From contig NZ_JANHLD010000002.1 of the NCBI RefSeq assembly GCF_028682455.1, positions 434,001 to 498,000 of the forward strand: DNA of 64,000 bases. Reading direction: 5' to 3'. The notes beneath the pieces were generated by a model. The model was not told the DNA's origin. It ran no database searches and was given only the letters and a program-made list of their open reading frames with translations. Positions 54,090-63,387 of the stretch are shown here, piece by piece. Each line of letters starts with the position of its first letter. Positions within the stretch are counted from its first letter, which is position 1. A program made the position numbers and the translations under genes. The DNA comes from Pseudomonas putida (lineage in GTDB: Bacteria > Pseudomonadota > Gammaproteobacteria > Pseudomonadales > Pseudomonadaceae).

Positions 54090-56453
54090 TCACCAGTCCA
54101 CGGCATAGCTCAGCGCCAGGCGCCGTCCCTCGGCGTGGGGGTAGGGGGCGGCGGCATTGGCCTGCATATAGAGCGTTTCGTAGTTGCGGTCGCTCAGGTT
54201 GTAGATACCCATCTCCAGCTTGCCAACCGGCAGGGCCACCCCGGCCAGCAGGTCGACGGTGGTGTAGCCTTCGATCTTGCGGCCATTGCCATCGTTGAAA
54301 CCGTCGTCATAACTTTCCAGGCGCATGGCTTGCAGGCGCAGGTCGTAGCCCTGGTTTTCGTACTCGACAAACGTCGTGGCCTTGGCCGGTGAGATACGGG
54401 TAGCCGGCAGGTCGCGCCATTGGCCATCCTGATGGGTCTCGCCTTTGGTCCAGGCGTAGGTGCCGCCCAGCGACCAGGCTTCATCCAGGTTATAGGTCAG
54501 GCTGCTCTCGACCCCGCGCACCCGTTCTTTCTGGTCGATCAGGCGCTGCGCGCGGGTGACCGAATCGTAGTACTGGGTGACGTCCGAGCGGTTCTCGAAG
54601 ACGGTGACGTTGGCCTGCAACGCTTTCCAGTCACCGCGCCAGCCCAGCTCGTAACTGTCGACCTTGATGGCCTGGGCGTTGAGGTCGTGGATGTCGTAGC
54701 TGCCGCGCACATCACGCAGGAACCGCTGGATGTCGGGCAGCGAGAAGCCCTGGCTGAAGTTGACGAACACATCCTGGGCAGTGCTCAGGTGGTATACAGC
54801 GCCAAGGTTGTAGAGGGTGTCTTCGTACTTCAAGGTGCCACCGGGCAACACCTCCGAGACACCGGCCTGCCAGATACCACCGAACGCTACGCTGTCGTCC
54901 ACATCGCTGTGAATCCACTCGTGGCGGGCGCCGCCGCGCAAGGTCCAGTCGCCGATGTCCCAGGTGGATTGGGCGAACAGCGCCGTGGTGTTGGTTTCGA
55001 TATCGGGACCGAAGGCGTAGCGCTGGCCCGTGGGGGTATAAACCAGGCCATCGACGCTGTAGCGGTCACCGTCCTGACTGACCTGTTCGTTCTCGAAGTC
55101 CGCCCCCCATACCAGGCCGCCCGTGGCGCTGCCAATACTTGGCAGGCTGCTTTCCACGGCAGCGCGCAGGCCATACACACGCGCGTCGCTCTCGGAGGCC
55201 ACGACGCCGGCGTTGTTGCCCCAGTTGTACGGGAAGAACCGTGCCTGCTGCTTGCGCCAGTAGCTCTCCAGCAGCAGTCGGTGGCCGAACAGGTCGTTGT
55301 CGCTGTAGTTGAAGTTCACCGCCTGGTTGTGGGTGAAGGGCTGGTCGCTCAGTTGCAGGCCCTTGATCGCCACCGACTCACCATTGCGGGTGCCGGCCAC
55401 GTAGCCGGTGTCCTGCTTGTCCTCATACTCCTGCAGGGCGAGGCTCGTGCGGCGCTGGTCATCGAGGTCGTAGCCGAACTTGGCATGCAAGTCATGGCTT
55501 TCGGTGTCCATGTTGCTGCCCTGGAAAGCCTCCTGGGGGATCCGCTTGCCGTTGCCGTCGAACTGGTCGTTGCGCTGCACGAGGTCCGCCGACAGGTACC
55601 AGTCCAGCGCGTCCTGGCGCCCGGTCACACTCTGGAAGCCTTCGTAGGCAAAACCCTTGTGGTTGAAATTGTCGGCGCTGCTAAGCCCTACGCGGCTGCT
55701 CATCGCCAGCGCCTGGCCGTCGTTGCGCCTGGTGATGATATTGATGATGCCGCCCGAGGCGCCAGCCCCATAAAGGCTGCTGGCGCCCGACACCACTTCG
55801 ATGCGCTCGATGCTCGAAGGTGCGACGCTGTTGAGCTGGCGCGACACATCGCGGCTGGCATTCTGTGAAACGCCGTCGATCAACACCAGCACGGAGCGCC
55901 CGCGCAGGGTCTGGCCGTAGTTGCTCATGGTGCCGGAGGAGGGCGCCAGGCCCGGTACCAGGGTACCCAGAATATCGGCGACCTTGCGCCCGGCGGCGGA
56001 CTGTTGCGCAATCTGCGGGGCCTCGATCACCTGAACGGTACCCGGAATCGAAGCGATACTGGCTTCGCTGCGCGAGGCAGTGACCAGGGTTTCAGACAGC
56101 GCCATGGGGGCGCTGCCCAGGTCGACCGCAACGGGCGCCGGTTGTACGACGATGCTGTTCTCTCCGCTCAAGCTCCACTGCAGGCCGCTACCCCGGAGCA
56201 GGGTATCGAGCGCTTGCCCGGCGCTGTAGTCGCCCTGCAGCGCAGGTGCCGATTTGCCGCGCAGCAGCGAGGCATCCACGCCGATGGCAAGCCCGGTGCG
56301 GGTTGCCAATGCGGTCAGGGCACTGTCCAGCGACTGGCTGGCCTGCTCGAAGTGATAGGTGGCCTGGGCGTTGTCGGCAAAGGCCGGTGCGGCGCAGGCA
56401 AGGGCCAGCGCCAAAGCGCTGCGGCAAAAAATTGAAGCGGTGGTGTTGGTCAT
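54090..56453 (-). CDS. TonB-dependent siderophore receptor with STN signalling domain
   Basis: A 787-residue outer-membrane receptor. Signal peptide about 1-26 (ending AFADN). Residues 30-110 are an STN domain (FEQASQSLDSALTALATRTGL, DYSAGQALDTLLRGSGL), residues 120-240 the plug (LSETLVTASRSEASI with TonB box-like VTAS, LVLIDGVSQN, GASSLYGAGASGGIINIIT) and the rest the barrel. The STN domain signals to a FecR-type anti-sigma factor, and such genes lie directly upstream. The ligand is unknown; it resembles IutA/FecA-type ferric siderophore receptors. Confidence 0.88.
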   Translation of the reverse strand: MTNTTASIFCRSALALALACAAPAFADNAQATYHFEQASQSLDSALTALATRTGLAIGVDASLLRGKSAPALQGDYSAGQALDTLLRGSGLQWSLSGENSIVVQPAPVAVDLGSAPMALSETLVTASRSEASIASIPGTVQVIEAPQIAQQSAAGRKVADILGTLVPGLAPSSGTMSNYGQTLRGRSVLVLIDGVSQNASRDVSRQLNSVAPSSIERIEVVSGASSLYGAGASGGIINIITRRNDGQALAMSSRVGLSSADNFNHKGFAYEGFQSVTGRQDALDWYLSADLVQRNDQFDGNGKRIPQEAFQGSNMDTESHDLHAKFGYDLDDQRRTSLALQEYEDKQDTGYVAGTRNGESVAIKGLQLSDQPFTHNQAVNFNYSDNDLFGHRLLLESYWRKQQARFFPYNWGNNAGVVASESDARVYGLRAAVESSLPSIGSATGGLVWGADFENEQVSQDGDRYSVDGLVYTPTGQRYAFGPDIETNTTALFAQSTWDIGDWTLRGGARHEWIHSDVDDSVAFGGIWQAGVSEVLPGGTLKYEDTLYNLGAVYHLSTAQDVFVNFSQGFSLPDIQRFLRDVRGSYDIHDLNAQAIKVDSYELGWRGDWKALQANVTVFENRSDVTQYYDSVTRAQRLIDQKERVRGVESSLTYNLDEAWSLGGTYAWTKGETHQDGQWRDLPATRISPAKATTFVEYENQGYDLRLQAMRLESYDDGFNDGNGRKIEGYTTVDLLAGVALPVGKLEMGIYNLSDRNYETLYMQANAAAPYPHAEGRRLALSYAVDW

Positions 56454-56532
56454 CGGTAAAGCCCGTGCAATCGACTGTGTTTACTTCAATGACCGGGCTG
56501 CAAGCGATTCGGGCAGTCAGTTTGGAAAATTT

Positions 56533-57066
56533 TCAACGGGGCCGCACATTCACCAGGTAACGGCCGTAGAAGTCGACGCGAATCGGCAGCGCTGCCTGCA
56601 GCAACGCCAAGGCAGCATCGCTGTCTTGCAGCGGCAGTACCCCGGTAAAGCGCAAGTCTTGCAATCGGGACGTGTCGCTCCAGATGAGCCCGGGGCGATA
56701 GCGATCCAACTCGGCCAATACCTCGGGCAATGGCCGATCGTGAAACACCCGCTGCGCGAGATGCGATGTGCTGGGAGCGGGCTGGCTGATTTTGCCTTGC
56801 AGTGGTAGCAACTGCACGGCGGCCACGGCGACCGGCAAGGCCAGAGCGAGGCCGATGGCGGCCATACGTCGTGAGCGTTTGGGAGAGGGCGGCGAGACGG
56901 CCTGCCACAGTTGCTGCAACTGATGGTAAACCTGGCCATGACGGCTGTCGGCTTCGCACCAGGTACGAAATTGCACCAGGTCTTCAGGCGTCGGGTGCTC
57001 GTCCAGGCGTACCAGCCACTCGGCCGCCTGGTCGCGAATGGTGTCCAGGGTCCGGGCCTCAGTCAT
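56533..57066 (-). CDS. FecR-like anti-sigma regulator lacking the central FecR domain
   Basis: At 177 residues it is far shorter than FecR/FpvR-type proteins (about 310-330). Residues 1-60 match the N-terminal DUF4880 region (IRDQAAEWLVRLDEHPTPEDLVQFRTWC as consecutive parts), 66-84 form a membrane segment (AAIGLALALPVAVAAVQLL) and 105-177 match the C-terminal STN-like domain (FHDRPLPEVLAELDRYRPG, FTGVLPLQDSDAALALL). The periplasmic FecR beta domain between them is missing. The ATG at 57066 overlaps the fecI stop by 8 bp. The reading frame is open, so it may be a functional short form. Confidence 0.8.
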   Translation of the reverse strand: MTEARTLDTIRDQAAEWLVRLDEHPTPEDLVQFRTWCEADSRHGQVYHQLQQLWQAVSPPSPKRSRRMAAIGLALALPVAVAAVQLLPLQGKISQPAPSTSHLAQRVFHDRPLPEVLAELDRYRPGLIWSDTSRLQDLRFTGVLPLQDSDAALALLQAALPIRVDFYGRYLVNVRPR

Positions 57067-57592
57067 GCGCACGCCCTTCGGGCATGGCATCGAACAAGCG
57101 TGCATGACAGTGAGCCAGCGCCTTGGCCAGGTACTGCTTGACGCTGCTCTGCGAGACCTGCAGGTGCCGGGCGATTTCACCGTACGAGCAGCCATCGACC
57201 CGCGCCATGAGGAAGGCCTTGCGAGGTTTTTCATCCAGTTCTTCGAGCAGTAACAGCAACACTTTGGCCAACAGCTGGCGCACCGCAACGATCTGCTCCG
57301 GGCCTTGCTGGGTGGCTTGTTCCAGCAGTATCGCCATGCTGCGCAAGGTTTCTTCTTCGACCCGGCGTCGATGGTACTGGTTGATCAACAAGCGATTGGC
57401 CGCCACCAGCAGGAACGCCCGGGGCTCCTTGAGCGCTGGCAGATGCTCGAGGCCCAGCAGCTTGACGAAGGTGTCCTGGGTCAGGTCGGCGGCATTGTCC
57501 GGGCAGCCCAGTTTTTTGCGCAGCCAGCCGAACAGCCAGCTGTGATGGCGCTGATAGAGCTCGGAAAGAGGGGATACGGGCTGGCCCGGCAC
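57059..57592 (-). CDS. ECF sigma factor, FecI-like
   Basis: A 177-residue ECF sigma factor. Region 2 has LYQRHHSWLFGWLRKKL, AADLTQDTFVKLL and PRAFLLVAANRLLINQYHRR; region 4 has KPRKAFLMARVDGCSYGEIARHLQVSQSSVKQYLAKAL with the helix-turn-helix, given here in parts. A GTG at 57592 is chosen because AGAGG lies 7 bp upstream and the length then matches the family. It is followed by the FecR-like and TonB receptor genes, the standard cell-surface signalling order. Confidence 0.87.
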   Translation of the reverse strand: MPGQPVSPLSELYQRHHSWLFGWLRKKLGCPDNAADLTQDTFVKLLGLEHLPALKEPRAFLLVAANRLLINQYHRRRVEEETLRSMAILLEQATQQGPEQIVAVRQLLAKVLLLLLEELDEKPRKAFLMARVDGCSYGEIARHLQVSQSSVKQYLAKALAHCHARLFDAMPEGRAHD

Positions 57593-57767
57593 AACAAGAC
57601 CTCTGGCGAAAACGAATCTAAATGGGAAGCTGGTGCGGTTGCGAATGCTGTCATGCCGGGGCGAAGCAGGCAAGGGGAGGATGATTGGCGTTTTTAGCTA
57701 CGCTCGGACTGCCTGGAGGCCGCGAAGCGGTCGAGGCCAGGCAAGCCCGATAGTGCAGGCTGTGCTG

Positions 57768-57798
57768 GCCTCATCGCGGGCCAAGCCCGCTCCTGCAT
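57768..57798. repeat. REP-type element
   Basis: CCTCATCGCGGGCCAAGCCCG leads into GCTCCTGCA, a clear REP unit that overlaps the 3' end of the OprD-type gene. A second weaker unit near 57711-57745 (GGAGGCCGCGAAGCGG) may pair with it. Confidence 0.6.
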
Positions 57799-59060
57799 CA
57801 GTAGTTCAGTGTATAGCGCAGGATCAAGCGATTCTCGTTGGCACTGTCGGCGTAGGTGGAGCGGTTGGTTGAGTTGCGCCATTGCAGCGAAAGCCCCTTG
57901 GCCGGACCACCCTGGACCACGTAGGTGATATCGGTCATGCGTTCCCATTCCTTGCCGTCTTCGCCCGTTGCGCGAAGGCCGGCTGCCTGTGAGGTATTGA
58001 CCATGGTCGGGTCGACGTCTTCGCCCTTGGCGTACTTCACCCCGAGGGTCAGGCCGGGAACGCTCAGGGTGACGAAGTCGAAGTCGTAGCGGGCGAACCA
58101 GACCCGCTCGTTCGCCGCAGTGAACGTACTCACCAGCGACTCGCCGAATAGGTAGGTGTCGGTGCCGTTGACGAAGGCGAACGGGGTATCGCCCCAGGCC
58201 TTCTGGTAACCACCGCCGAGGGTATGGCCCTTGAGGCTGTAGGCCAGGTAACTGCTCAAGGTACGGTTGTCGACTTCGCCCAGGCTCTTGTCGCCGGTCT
58301 CGTTGGCATCGAACAGGCGCACATCGGTAATCAGGGTACCGACCGAGAGTGGCTGATTGAGTTTCAGCCCGACGTAGTTGTTGCGGTACAGGTCTTCAAG
58401 TTCGGCGACGTGGTAGCTCAAGGTCAGCGTCGGCAGCGCTTTGTAGTCGAAGGCCAGGTAGTTGTAGTAGTCCGCTTCCACCGGCGCGTAGCCGGTGGCG
58501 GTGAGGGATTCGAAGTCGGTGGAGTTGCGCTGCTTGACCTTGCTGATGCGCAGGGCCGAGAAGGTCAGCCCCGACAGGTCGTTGGACACCAGGCTACCAC
58601 CGCGAAACACCTGGGGCAGCAGGCGGCTGTTGTTGCTTGCCAGCAACGGCATGACCGGGTTGATGCCGCCGATGCGCAGTTCGCTCTTGCCCAGGCGCGC
58701 CTTGGCGGTCACGGTCATCTTGCTGTACTCGTCCTCGACATTGCGCTCGGAATCGTAGGCCAGCAGCCCCGATCCGGTGCGGTCGGGGCTGGAGTCCAGC
58801 TTGACTCCCAGCAGGCCGAGGGCATCGACACCAAAGCCGACCGTCCCTTCGGTAAAGCCCGATTGCAGGTTGAGAATGAAGCCCTGGCCCCATTCGTCGC
58901 GCTTGTTCTGGCGGGCATCGTCGTTGCGAAAGTCGCGGTTGTAGTAGAAGTTGCGCAGTTCAAGGCTTGCCTTTGCGTCGTTGACGAAGTCCGCCATTAC
59001 CACCGGGGCTTGGGCGGCAACAGCCGTGGCGAGCAGCAGCTTCACAGGGTGTTTCGACAT
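57798..59060 (-). CDS. OprD-family outer-membrane porin
   Basis: A 420-residue porin. Signal peptide about 1-22 (ending VVMADF). OprD family marks: [52 protein letters not shown] in parts, and [13 protein letters not shown] near the C-terminus. Members take up basic amino acids or aromatic acids (BenF, VanP, PhaK). The gene starts exactly where the nitroreductase stops, and the AAHS transporter gene precedes that, so an aromatic acid is the likeliest substrate. AAAGGTG lies 6 bp before the ATG at 59060. Confidence 0.87.
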   Translation of the reverse strand: MSKHPVKLLLATAVAAQAPVVMADFVNDAKASLELRNFYYNRDFRNDDARQNKRDEWGQGFILNLQSGFTEGTVGFGVDALGLLGVKLDSSPDRTGSGLLAYDSERNVEDEYSKMTVTAKARLGKSELRIGGINPVMPLLASNNSRLLPQVFRGGSLVSNDLSGLTFSALRISKVKQRNSTDFESLTATGYAPVEADYYNYLAFDYKALPTLTLSYHVAELEDLYRNNYVGLKLNQPLSVGTLITDVRLFDANETGDKSLGEVDNRTLSSYLAYSLKGHTLGGGYQKAWGDTPFAFVNGTDTYLFGESLVSTFTAANERVWFARYDFDFVTLSVPGLTLGVKYAKGEDVDPTMVNTSQAAGLRATGEDGKEWERMTDITYVVQGGPAKGLSLQWRNSTNRSTYADSANENRLILRYTLNY

Positions 59061-59809
59061 TACAGGCACCTTTTATTTTTGTTGTTGTGATCAAAGTGAA
59101 ACGTGGCGAATGCACTGACCGGTTCCCGACCGGTCACCAAGGTGTTTTCGACACAGGCAGGGTCGGCGTAGCCCAGGCTCATGCCACACACCAGCATCTG
59201 CTCGGGCGCAATGCCCAGTTGCTGCGAGATAAGGGAGTGGTACTTGAGGAAGGAGGCTTGCGCGCAGGTGTGCAAGCCCCGGCCACGCGCGGCGACCATC
59301 ACGCTTTGCAAGAACATCCCGTAGTCGAGCAGGCTGCCCTCGCCAAGGCTTCGGTCGATGGTGAACAGCAGGCCGACCGGGGCATCGAAGAACCGGTAGT
59401 TGCGACCGTGCTGCTTGTGCATGCGCTGCTTGTCGCCCTTGTCGATGCCGAGCAATCCGTAGAGCGCCCAGCCCACGGCCCGTCGCCGGTCGAGGTAGGG
59501 CGCTTTCCATTGGTGCGGGTAGTACGCGTACGGGTCCTGCAGATGGGCGCTTTGCGCTGGGTCGTCGTCGAGTTCGGCGATGGTGCGCGACAGCTGCGCC
59601 TTTGCCTCTCCGGTCACCACGTGAACATGCCAGGGCTGCATGTTCACGCCAGTGGCGCTGAAGCGTGCGACATCGAGGATGGCCTCGATGTCTGCCTGCG
59701 CCACGTCCTTGGCCAGAAATGCCCGGATACTGCGTCGCGTCGTGATGGCCCAGTCAACCGCCTGGTTCACAAGCTGTGCGGAGGCTGGCGGTGGCGATAG
59801 TCGGTTCAT
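59060..59809 (-). CDS. Nitroreductase-family FMN oxidoreductase
   Basis: A 249-residue protein. It has [15 protein letters not shown] (phosphate-binding RRSIR), [22 protein letters not shown] and [18 protein letters not shown] with a C-terminal GMSLGYADP, all standard for the nitroreductase/BluB superfamily. It might reduce a nitro-aromatic acid such as nitrobenzoate, given co-transcription with an aromatic-acid transporter and OprD porin. Other reductions of quinones or enones are possible. It starts 30 bp after the MFS stop. Confidence 0.83.
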   Translation of the reverse strand: MNRLSPPPASAQLVNQAVDWAITTRRSIRAFLAKDVAQADIEAILDVARFSATGVNMQPWHVHVVTGEAKAQLSRTIAELDDDPAQSAHLQDPYAYYPHQWKAPYLDRRRAVGWALYGLLGIDKGDKQRMHKQHGRNYRFFDAPVGLLFTIDRSLGEGSLLDYGMFLQSVMVAARGRGLHTCAQASFLKYHSLISQQLGIAPEQMLVCGMSLGYADPACVENTLVTGREPVSAFATFHFDHNNKNKRCL

Positions 59810-59839
59810 ATTCGTGCCTGCAGGTGTGTTCAGGCGATT

Positions 59840-61183
59840 TCAGCGCGAGAGCGCCAAGGCCTTTTTCTCTTGGGTCGATTGCGCCCTGGACTGGTTGATC
59901 AGGGTGACCGCCAGGGCACCGATCAGGCCCGCCAGGCTGATGGCCATGAAGTTCTGCTGCAGCGGCAGGGCCAACGACACCAGCCAGCCGATCAGCACCG
60001 GGGCGACAATCGCGCCGATGCGGCCCACGCCGGAAGCAAAGCCAACACCGGTGGAGCGGATTTCGGAGGGATAGAAGTCACCGGCGTAGGCATAGGCCAG
60101 CAACTGGGTGCCCAGGGTCGAGGCGCCTACCAGGAACACCACGGCGAACAGCAGCGTGGTATCGCGGGTAAAGCCCAGCAGGGTGAGGGCGATTGCGCCG
60201 ATGATGTAGAAGCACACCAGCACATACTTGATGTTGAACTTGTCGCTCAACCAGCCCCCGACCATGGCACCGGCAATCGATCCCAGGTTGAAGACGATCA
60301 CGAAGTTCAGCGCAGAACCCAGGCTGAAGCCAGCCATTGCCATCAGCTTGGTGAGCCAGGAGTTCAGGGCATAGACCATGAACAGGCCGGTCATGAACGC
60401 GGTCCAGATCATCACGGTGCTGAAGCCGCGCCCTTGCTTGAACAGGTCGCGTACCGGGGTTTCCTGGGTGCTCTGTACGGGGGCGTTGCCGGTCACCACC
60501 GCGGAGTTGGCGAGGGGCAGGCCCGGCTCGATCTTCTGGACGATCTCGCGCAGCTCATCCTGGCGACCGGTACGGAGCAAGTAGCCGATCGACTGCGGCA
60601 TGCTCTTGAGAATGAAGGGAATCAGCAACACAGGCAGCCCTGCGACGTAGAACACCCATTGCCAGCCGTAGCTTTCGATCAATTGCTTGGCGGTCAGCGC
60701 CACCAGGATGCCGCCTACCGAGTAGCCGGCGAACACCAGGGTGATCAGCCGGGTGCGCAACTTCAGCGGCGAGTACTCACCCATCTGCGCGGTACACACC
60801 GGCAGCACACCACCAATGCCCAGGCCCGCAATGAAGCGGGCGATGCTGAAACTGACCGGATCATCGGTCAGGCCCGCCACGGCGGTGAAGATACTGAACA
60901 GCGCCACGCAGATGGCGATCATGCGCGGACGACCGATCCGGTCAGCCAGGGTGCCGAGGAAGATTGCGCCCAGCATGGTGCCCATCAGCGCCGAGCCCGC
61001 CATGATGCCGGCGCTGGTGGGGTCGACGTTCATGTCCTGCATGATGGCGGGCAGTGCCGCACCGACCACGGCCAGGTCATAGCCGTCGATGATCAGGATG
61101 AGCACACACCAGAACAGGATGCGCCCGTGAAACCGATTGAACTTTGAATCCCCTGCCAACGCATATACGTTCACTGATTGCAT
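59840..61183 (-). CDS. MFS aromatic acid:H+ symporter (BenK/PcaK-like)
   Basis: A 447-residue protein with 12 membrane segments. AAHS marks are LILIIDGYDLAVVGAALPAIM in TM1, GTLADRIGRPRMIAICV between TM2 and TM3 (DGYD and DRxGR motifs) and SEIRSTGVGFASGVGRIGAI. Members import benzoate, 4-hydroxybenzoate or protocatechuate. It heads an operon with a nitroreductase and an OprD porin, probably controlled by the AraC-type regulator at 62435. Confidence 0.87.
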   Translation of the reverse strand: MQSVNVYALAGDSKFNRFHGRILFWCVLILIIDGYDLAVVGAALPAIMQDMNVDPTSAGIMAGSALMGTMLGAIFLGTLADRIGRPRMIAICVALFSIFTAVAGLTDDPVSFSIARFIAGLGIGGVLPVCTAQMGEYSPLKLRTRLITLVFAGYSVGGILVALTAKQLIESYGWQWVFYVAGLPVLLIPFILKSMPQSIGYLLRTGRQDELREIVQKIEPGLPLANSAVVTGNAPVQSTQETPVRDLFKQGRGFSTVMIWTAFMTGLFMVYALNSWLTKLMAMAGFSLGSALNFVIVFNLGSIAGAMVGGWLSDKFNIKYVLVCFYIIGAIALTLLGFTRDTTLLFAVVFLVGASTLGTQLLAYAYAGDFYPSEIRSTGVGFASGVGRIGAIVAPVLIGWLVSLALPLQQNFMAISLAGLIGALAVTLINQSRAQSTQEKKALALSR

Positions 61184-61409
61184 ATCTGTCTTCCTTCGCT
61201 CTTATTCTTGTTTGTGAAGTGCACAGTCGTGATGCCAGGGCCCAGTGGGCAACCTGCTGCGAATCCTAGGGTGGTTTACCCATGCGTCACATGCCCGTGG
61301 GCGTCGTTGTGTTTGACCGAAATGGACACACCCGTCGCCGCAGCCGCGCGGCTGCGATCATGGGCAGCGGCATGGGGGAATGCAGGGTGGTACTGATTAC
61401 GGCGAGGGG

Positions 61410-62435
61410 TCAGGAAACCCTGAACTCTTGCGTGCTGGTGCGGCGATACGCACCGGGGCTTACCCCGGTCCATTTCTTGAAGGCGCGGTGAAAGGCACTG
61501 GTTTCCTGGAAGCCTGCCTGGGCGGCGACTTCGCAGACGGTCAGGTCCGATTGCCCGAGAAAGTTGATGGCCATGTCGCGCCTGAGACTGTCCTTGAGCC
61601 CTTGGTAACTCACCCCCTCAGCCTGCAAGCGCCGCTGCAGGGTGGAGCTGGACATGCTCAAGTGGTTGGCGATCTCATCCAGCGCCGGCCAGTCTTCCGG
61701 TCGGTGGTCGCGTAACCGTTGCCTCACTTGCGCACTCAAGCTGGCGTCGTTGCGGTACTTGACCACAAGGCTGGCCGGCGCCTCCCTGAGAAAGGTCGCC
61801 AGGCTCTCGTGGCTCTGGGCCACCTTGAGCTTCAGGAAACCGGGATCAAAATGCACGACGGTTGCCGGCGCACCGAACTCGATGTGTTCGCAGAATCGCA
61901 TCCGGTAGTCACTGTCATCGTCGGGGCGCGGCGAGCGAAAGCTCAGCGCCTGTAGCGGTATCCTGCGGTTGCCGAGCCAGCACAACAGCCCATGCACCAG
62001 GATTAGCCAGGTACCGTAGCTGAACAGCCGCCGCTCGATGCCATGGTCGTGGATGATGATCTGCGCCGAATCACCGTCTACCCGCAACTCGCCGTACAGG
62101 TCATCCAGCCCCAGGCGCAGGAACGCGAGAATCCGGCGCAGCGCTTGCTCCAGCGATTCACAGTCAATGGTTGCATGGCACATCAGGCGAAAGCTGCCAC
62201 GGCGCAAGGGATGGCTGTCGATGGCGAAAAACTCATCGTCGAGCATGTCCGACAAGGCCACCCACAGCCGTGAAAAGGCAGCAGCCGAGACACGCGCGTT
62301 GGGAGAAAGGAGCAATTGCGGATCGATACGGGCTTGCTGAAGGGGAAGGGCAGTACACAGCCCCCGCTGGGCTGCGCCATAAAGGGCTTCACGCACAAGG
62401 CTGATGGAAGTGGTTCCTTTATAGGCAGCGAGCAT
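61410..62435 (-). CDS. AraC-family transcriptional regulator
   Basis: A 341-residue regulator with an N-terminal arabinose-binding-like (PF12625-type) domain and a C-terminal double helix-turn-helix. The DNA-binding part includes ANHLSMSSSTLQRRLQAEGVSYQGLKDSLRRDMAINFL and VCEVAAQAGFQETSAFHRAFKKWTGVSPGAYRR in parts. GGAG lies 8 bp before the ATG at 62435. It is upstream of, and co-directional with, the aromatic-acid transporter operon, and is the only regulator beside it. Confidence 0.87.
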   Translation of the reverse strand: MLAAYKGTTSISLVREALYGAAQRGLCTALPLQQARIDPQLLLSPNARVSAAAFSRLWVALSDMLDDEFFAIDSHPLRRGSFRLMCHATIDCESLEQALRRILAFLRLGLDDLYGELRVDGDSAQIIIHDHGIERRLFSYGTWLILVHGLLCWLGNRRIPLQALSFRSPRPDDDSDYRMRFCEHIEFGAPATVVHFDPGFLKLKVAQSHESLATFLREAPASLVVKYRNDASLSAQVRQRLRDHRPEDWPALDEIANHLSMSSSTLQRRLQAEGVSYQGLKDSLRRDMAINFLGQSDLTVCEVAAQAGFQETSAFHRAFKKWTGVSPGAYRRTSTQEFRVS

Positions 62436-62500
62436 TCTGTCGTCTCCATCCGTTGGTTCAAGCCGGAGGAAACTTAACAGATGGCCGTGAACGGCGGGGC

Positions 62501-62516
62501 GCACATTTTTGCACAT
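62501..62516. promoter_or_regulatory. Direct repeat GCACAT-TTTT-GCACAT upstream of the AraC gene
   Basis: GCACAT at 62501-62506 and 62511-62516 are separated by TTTT, a 10-bp period, with flanking GCGC on both sides. Direct repeats spaced by a helical turn are the usual form of AraC-family binding sites. It lies 66-81 bp upstream of the araC-type start and may serve autoregulation. Confidence 0.4.
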
Positions 62517-62546
62517 GCGCCAAGCGTTTAAAGGGTAGGGGGCTGA

Positions 62547-63104
62547 TTACCGATAGTACTGGGTAATGTCGTCCATCACCGCGTCCTGAGCCGTGTATTG
62601 ATCGGGCCGTTTCTGGATACGCGAACGGGCACGTTGATAAACCGCCGAATGAATACCCAGAAACGGAAAGCTTTCTTCAGAAAACACCGGCACTACCACA
62701 CTCACTCCGTTGCGATACTCGTAATTGAATGTTTGCGCAAACAGCCCGGAATAGTGCCGCGTGTACTCGATCTTGCTAAAGCCTGCTGCCTTCAACGCAT
62801 CGATGATCCGCATGCCAATGTAGGTGGACGGAGGCGTGCACCTCAAGAGCGATAGACGTCCATCGCCACCAAATAATTTGATGCGGGTACTGCCAGCCTG
62901 CATGCCCGAATGATGGATCGCCGTCAGGATTTTACTCATGTTGTGGTTCAGCTGCTTTTCCGTATCGAAGTGAGCGCACACGAGCCGCCTGGCATTCGCG
63001 TCTTCCCCATACAGGCCGATACAGGTTTGTATGGCGGGCATGGAGAGCGACAGATTCTCGGTAGGGAAGACACCATAACTTCCTTGCATGACAACAGCGC
63101 GCAT
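62547..63104 (-). CDS. Stand-alone CheD-like glutamine deamidase-fold protein
   Basis: A 185-residue protein with no chemotaxis neighbours. Cys28 (IQTCIGLYG) and His45 (CAHFDT) are 17 residues apart, as Cys27 and His44 are in T. maritima CheD. The region SKILTAIHHSG and IKLFGGDG matches the CheD KxFGGA motif, and IGMRIIDALKAAGF matches the helix after it. The catalytic Thr21 equivalent is not obvious; Ser21 is close. It is probably a deamidase acting on a target other than chemoreceptors, or an inactive relative. It is lower in GC than the left part of the window and lies beside a HEPN-like gene. Confidence 0.65.
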   Translation of the reverse strand: MRAVVMQGSYGVFPTENLSLSMPAIQTCIGLYGEDANARRLVCAHFDTEKQLNHNMSKILTAIHHSGMQAGSTRIKLFGGDGRLSLLRCTPPSTYIGMRIIDALKAAGFSKIEYTRHYSGLFAQTFNYEYRNGVSVVVPVFSEESFPFLGIHSAVYQRARSRIQKRPDQYTAQDAVMDDITQYYR

Positions 63105-63257
63105 AACATTCTCTTCCTTTTTGAATGGTCTGACTTAGTTCACGGAACACGTCCTAACGCACTGTATCTGGCGGGAGTGTTGCTGGGGTTAGGAATAGTC
63201 CTATTTTTAAACGGACTTGAGGGCGCGGGAGGCGAATCTGTTGGGGCGGCTAAACTT

Positions 63258-63297
63258 AACTCAACTAAATAGTCATTTAGTTGAGTTATAATTTTTT
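63258..63297 (+). terminator. Strong hairpin with T-run
   Basis: AACTCAACTAAAT at 63258-63270 pairs perfectly with ATTTAGTTGAGTT at 63275-63287 and is followed by ATAATTTTTTG. It lies upstream of the CheD-like start and before the small membrane gene. It could end a transcript on the plus strand or act bidirectionally. Confidence 0.65.
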
Positions 63298-63387
63298 GTT
63301 ATCAAAAAGGTGAGGGGCGAAGGGCACTTTTCGAGAAACCAGATACTGGTATCCTCACGGGAAGCATCTAAAAGAAGTGGAGAGCAT

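Noticed and set aside
53854..54093. A 79-codon minus-strand frame between the TonB receptor and the adhesin remnant
   Set aside because: No domain, Cys/Arg-rich, and it is in a different frame from the adhesin. It probably reflects decayed upstream sequence.
62910..63272. A 120-codon plus-strand frame ending in a hydrophobic LAGVLLGLGIVLFLNGL stretch
   Set aside because: Most of it is antisense to the CheD-like gene, and no start codon with a ribosome site precedes the hydrophobic part. A short membrane peptide gene at 63150-63272 cannot be fully excluded.
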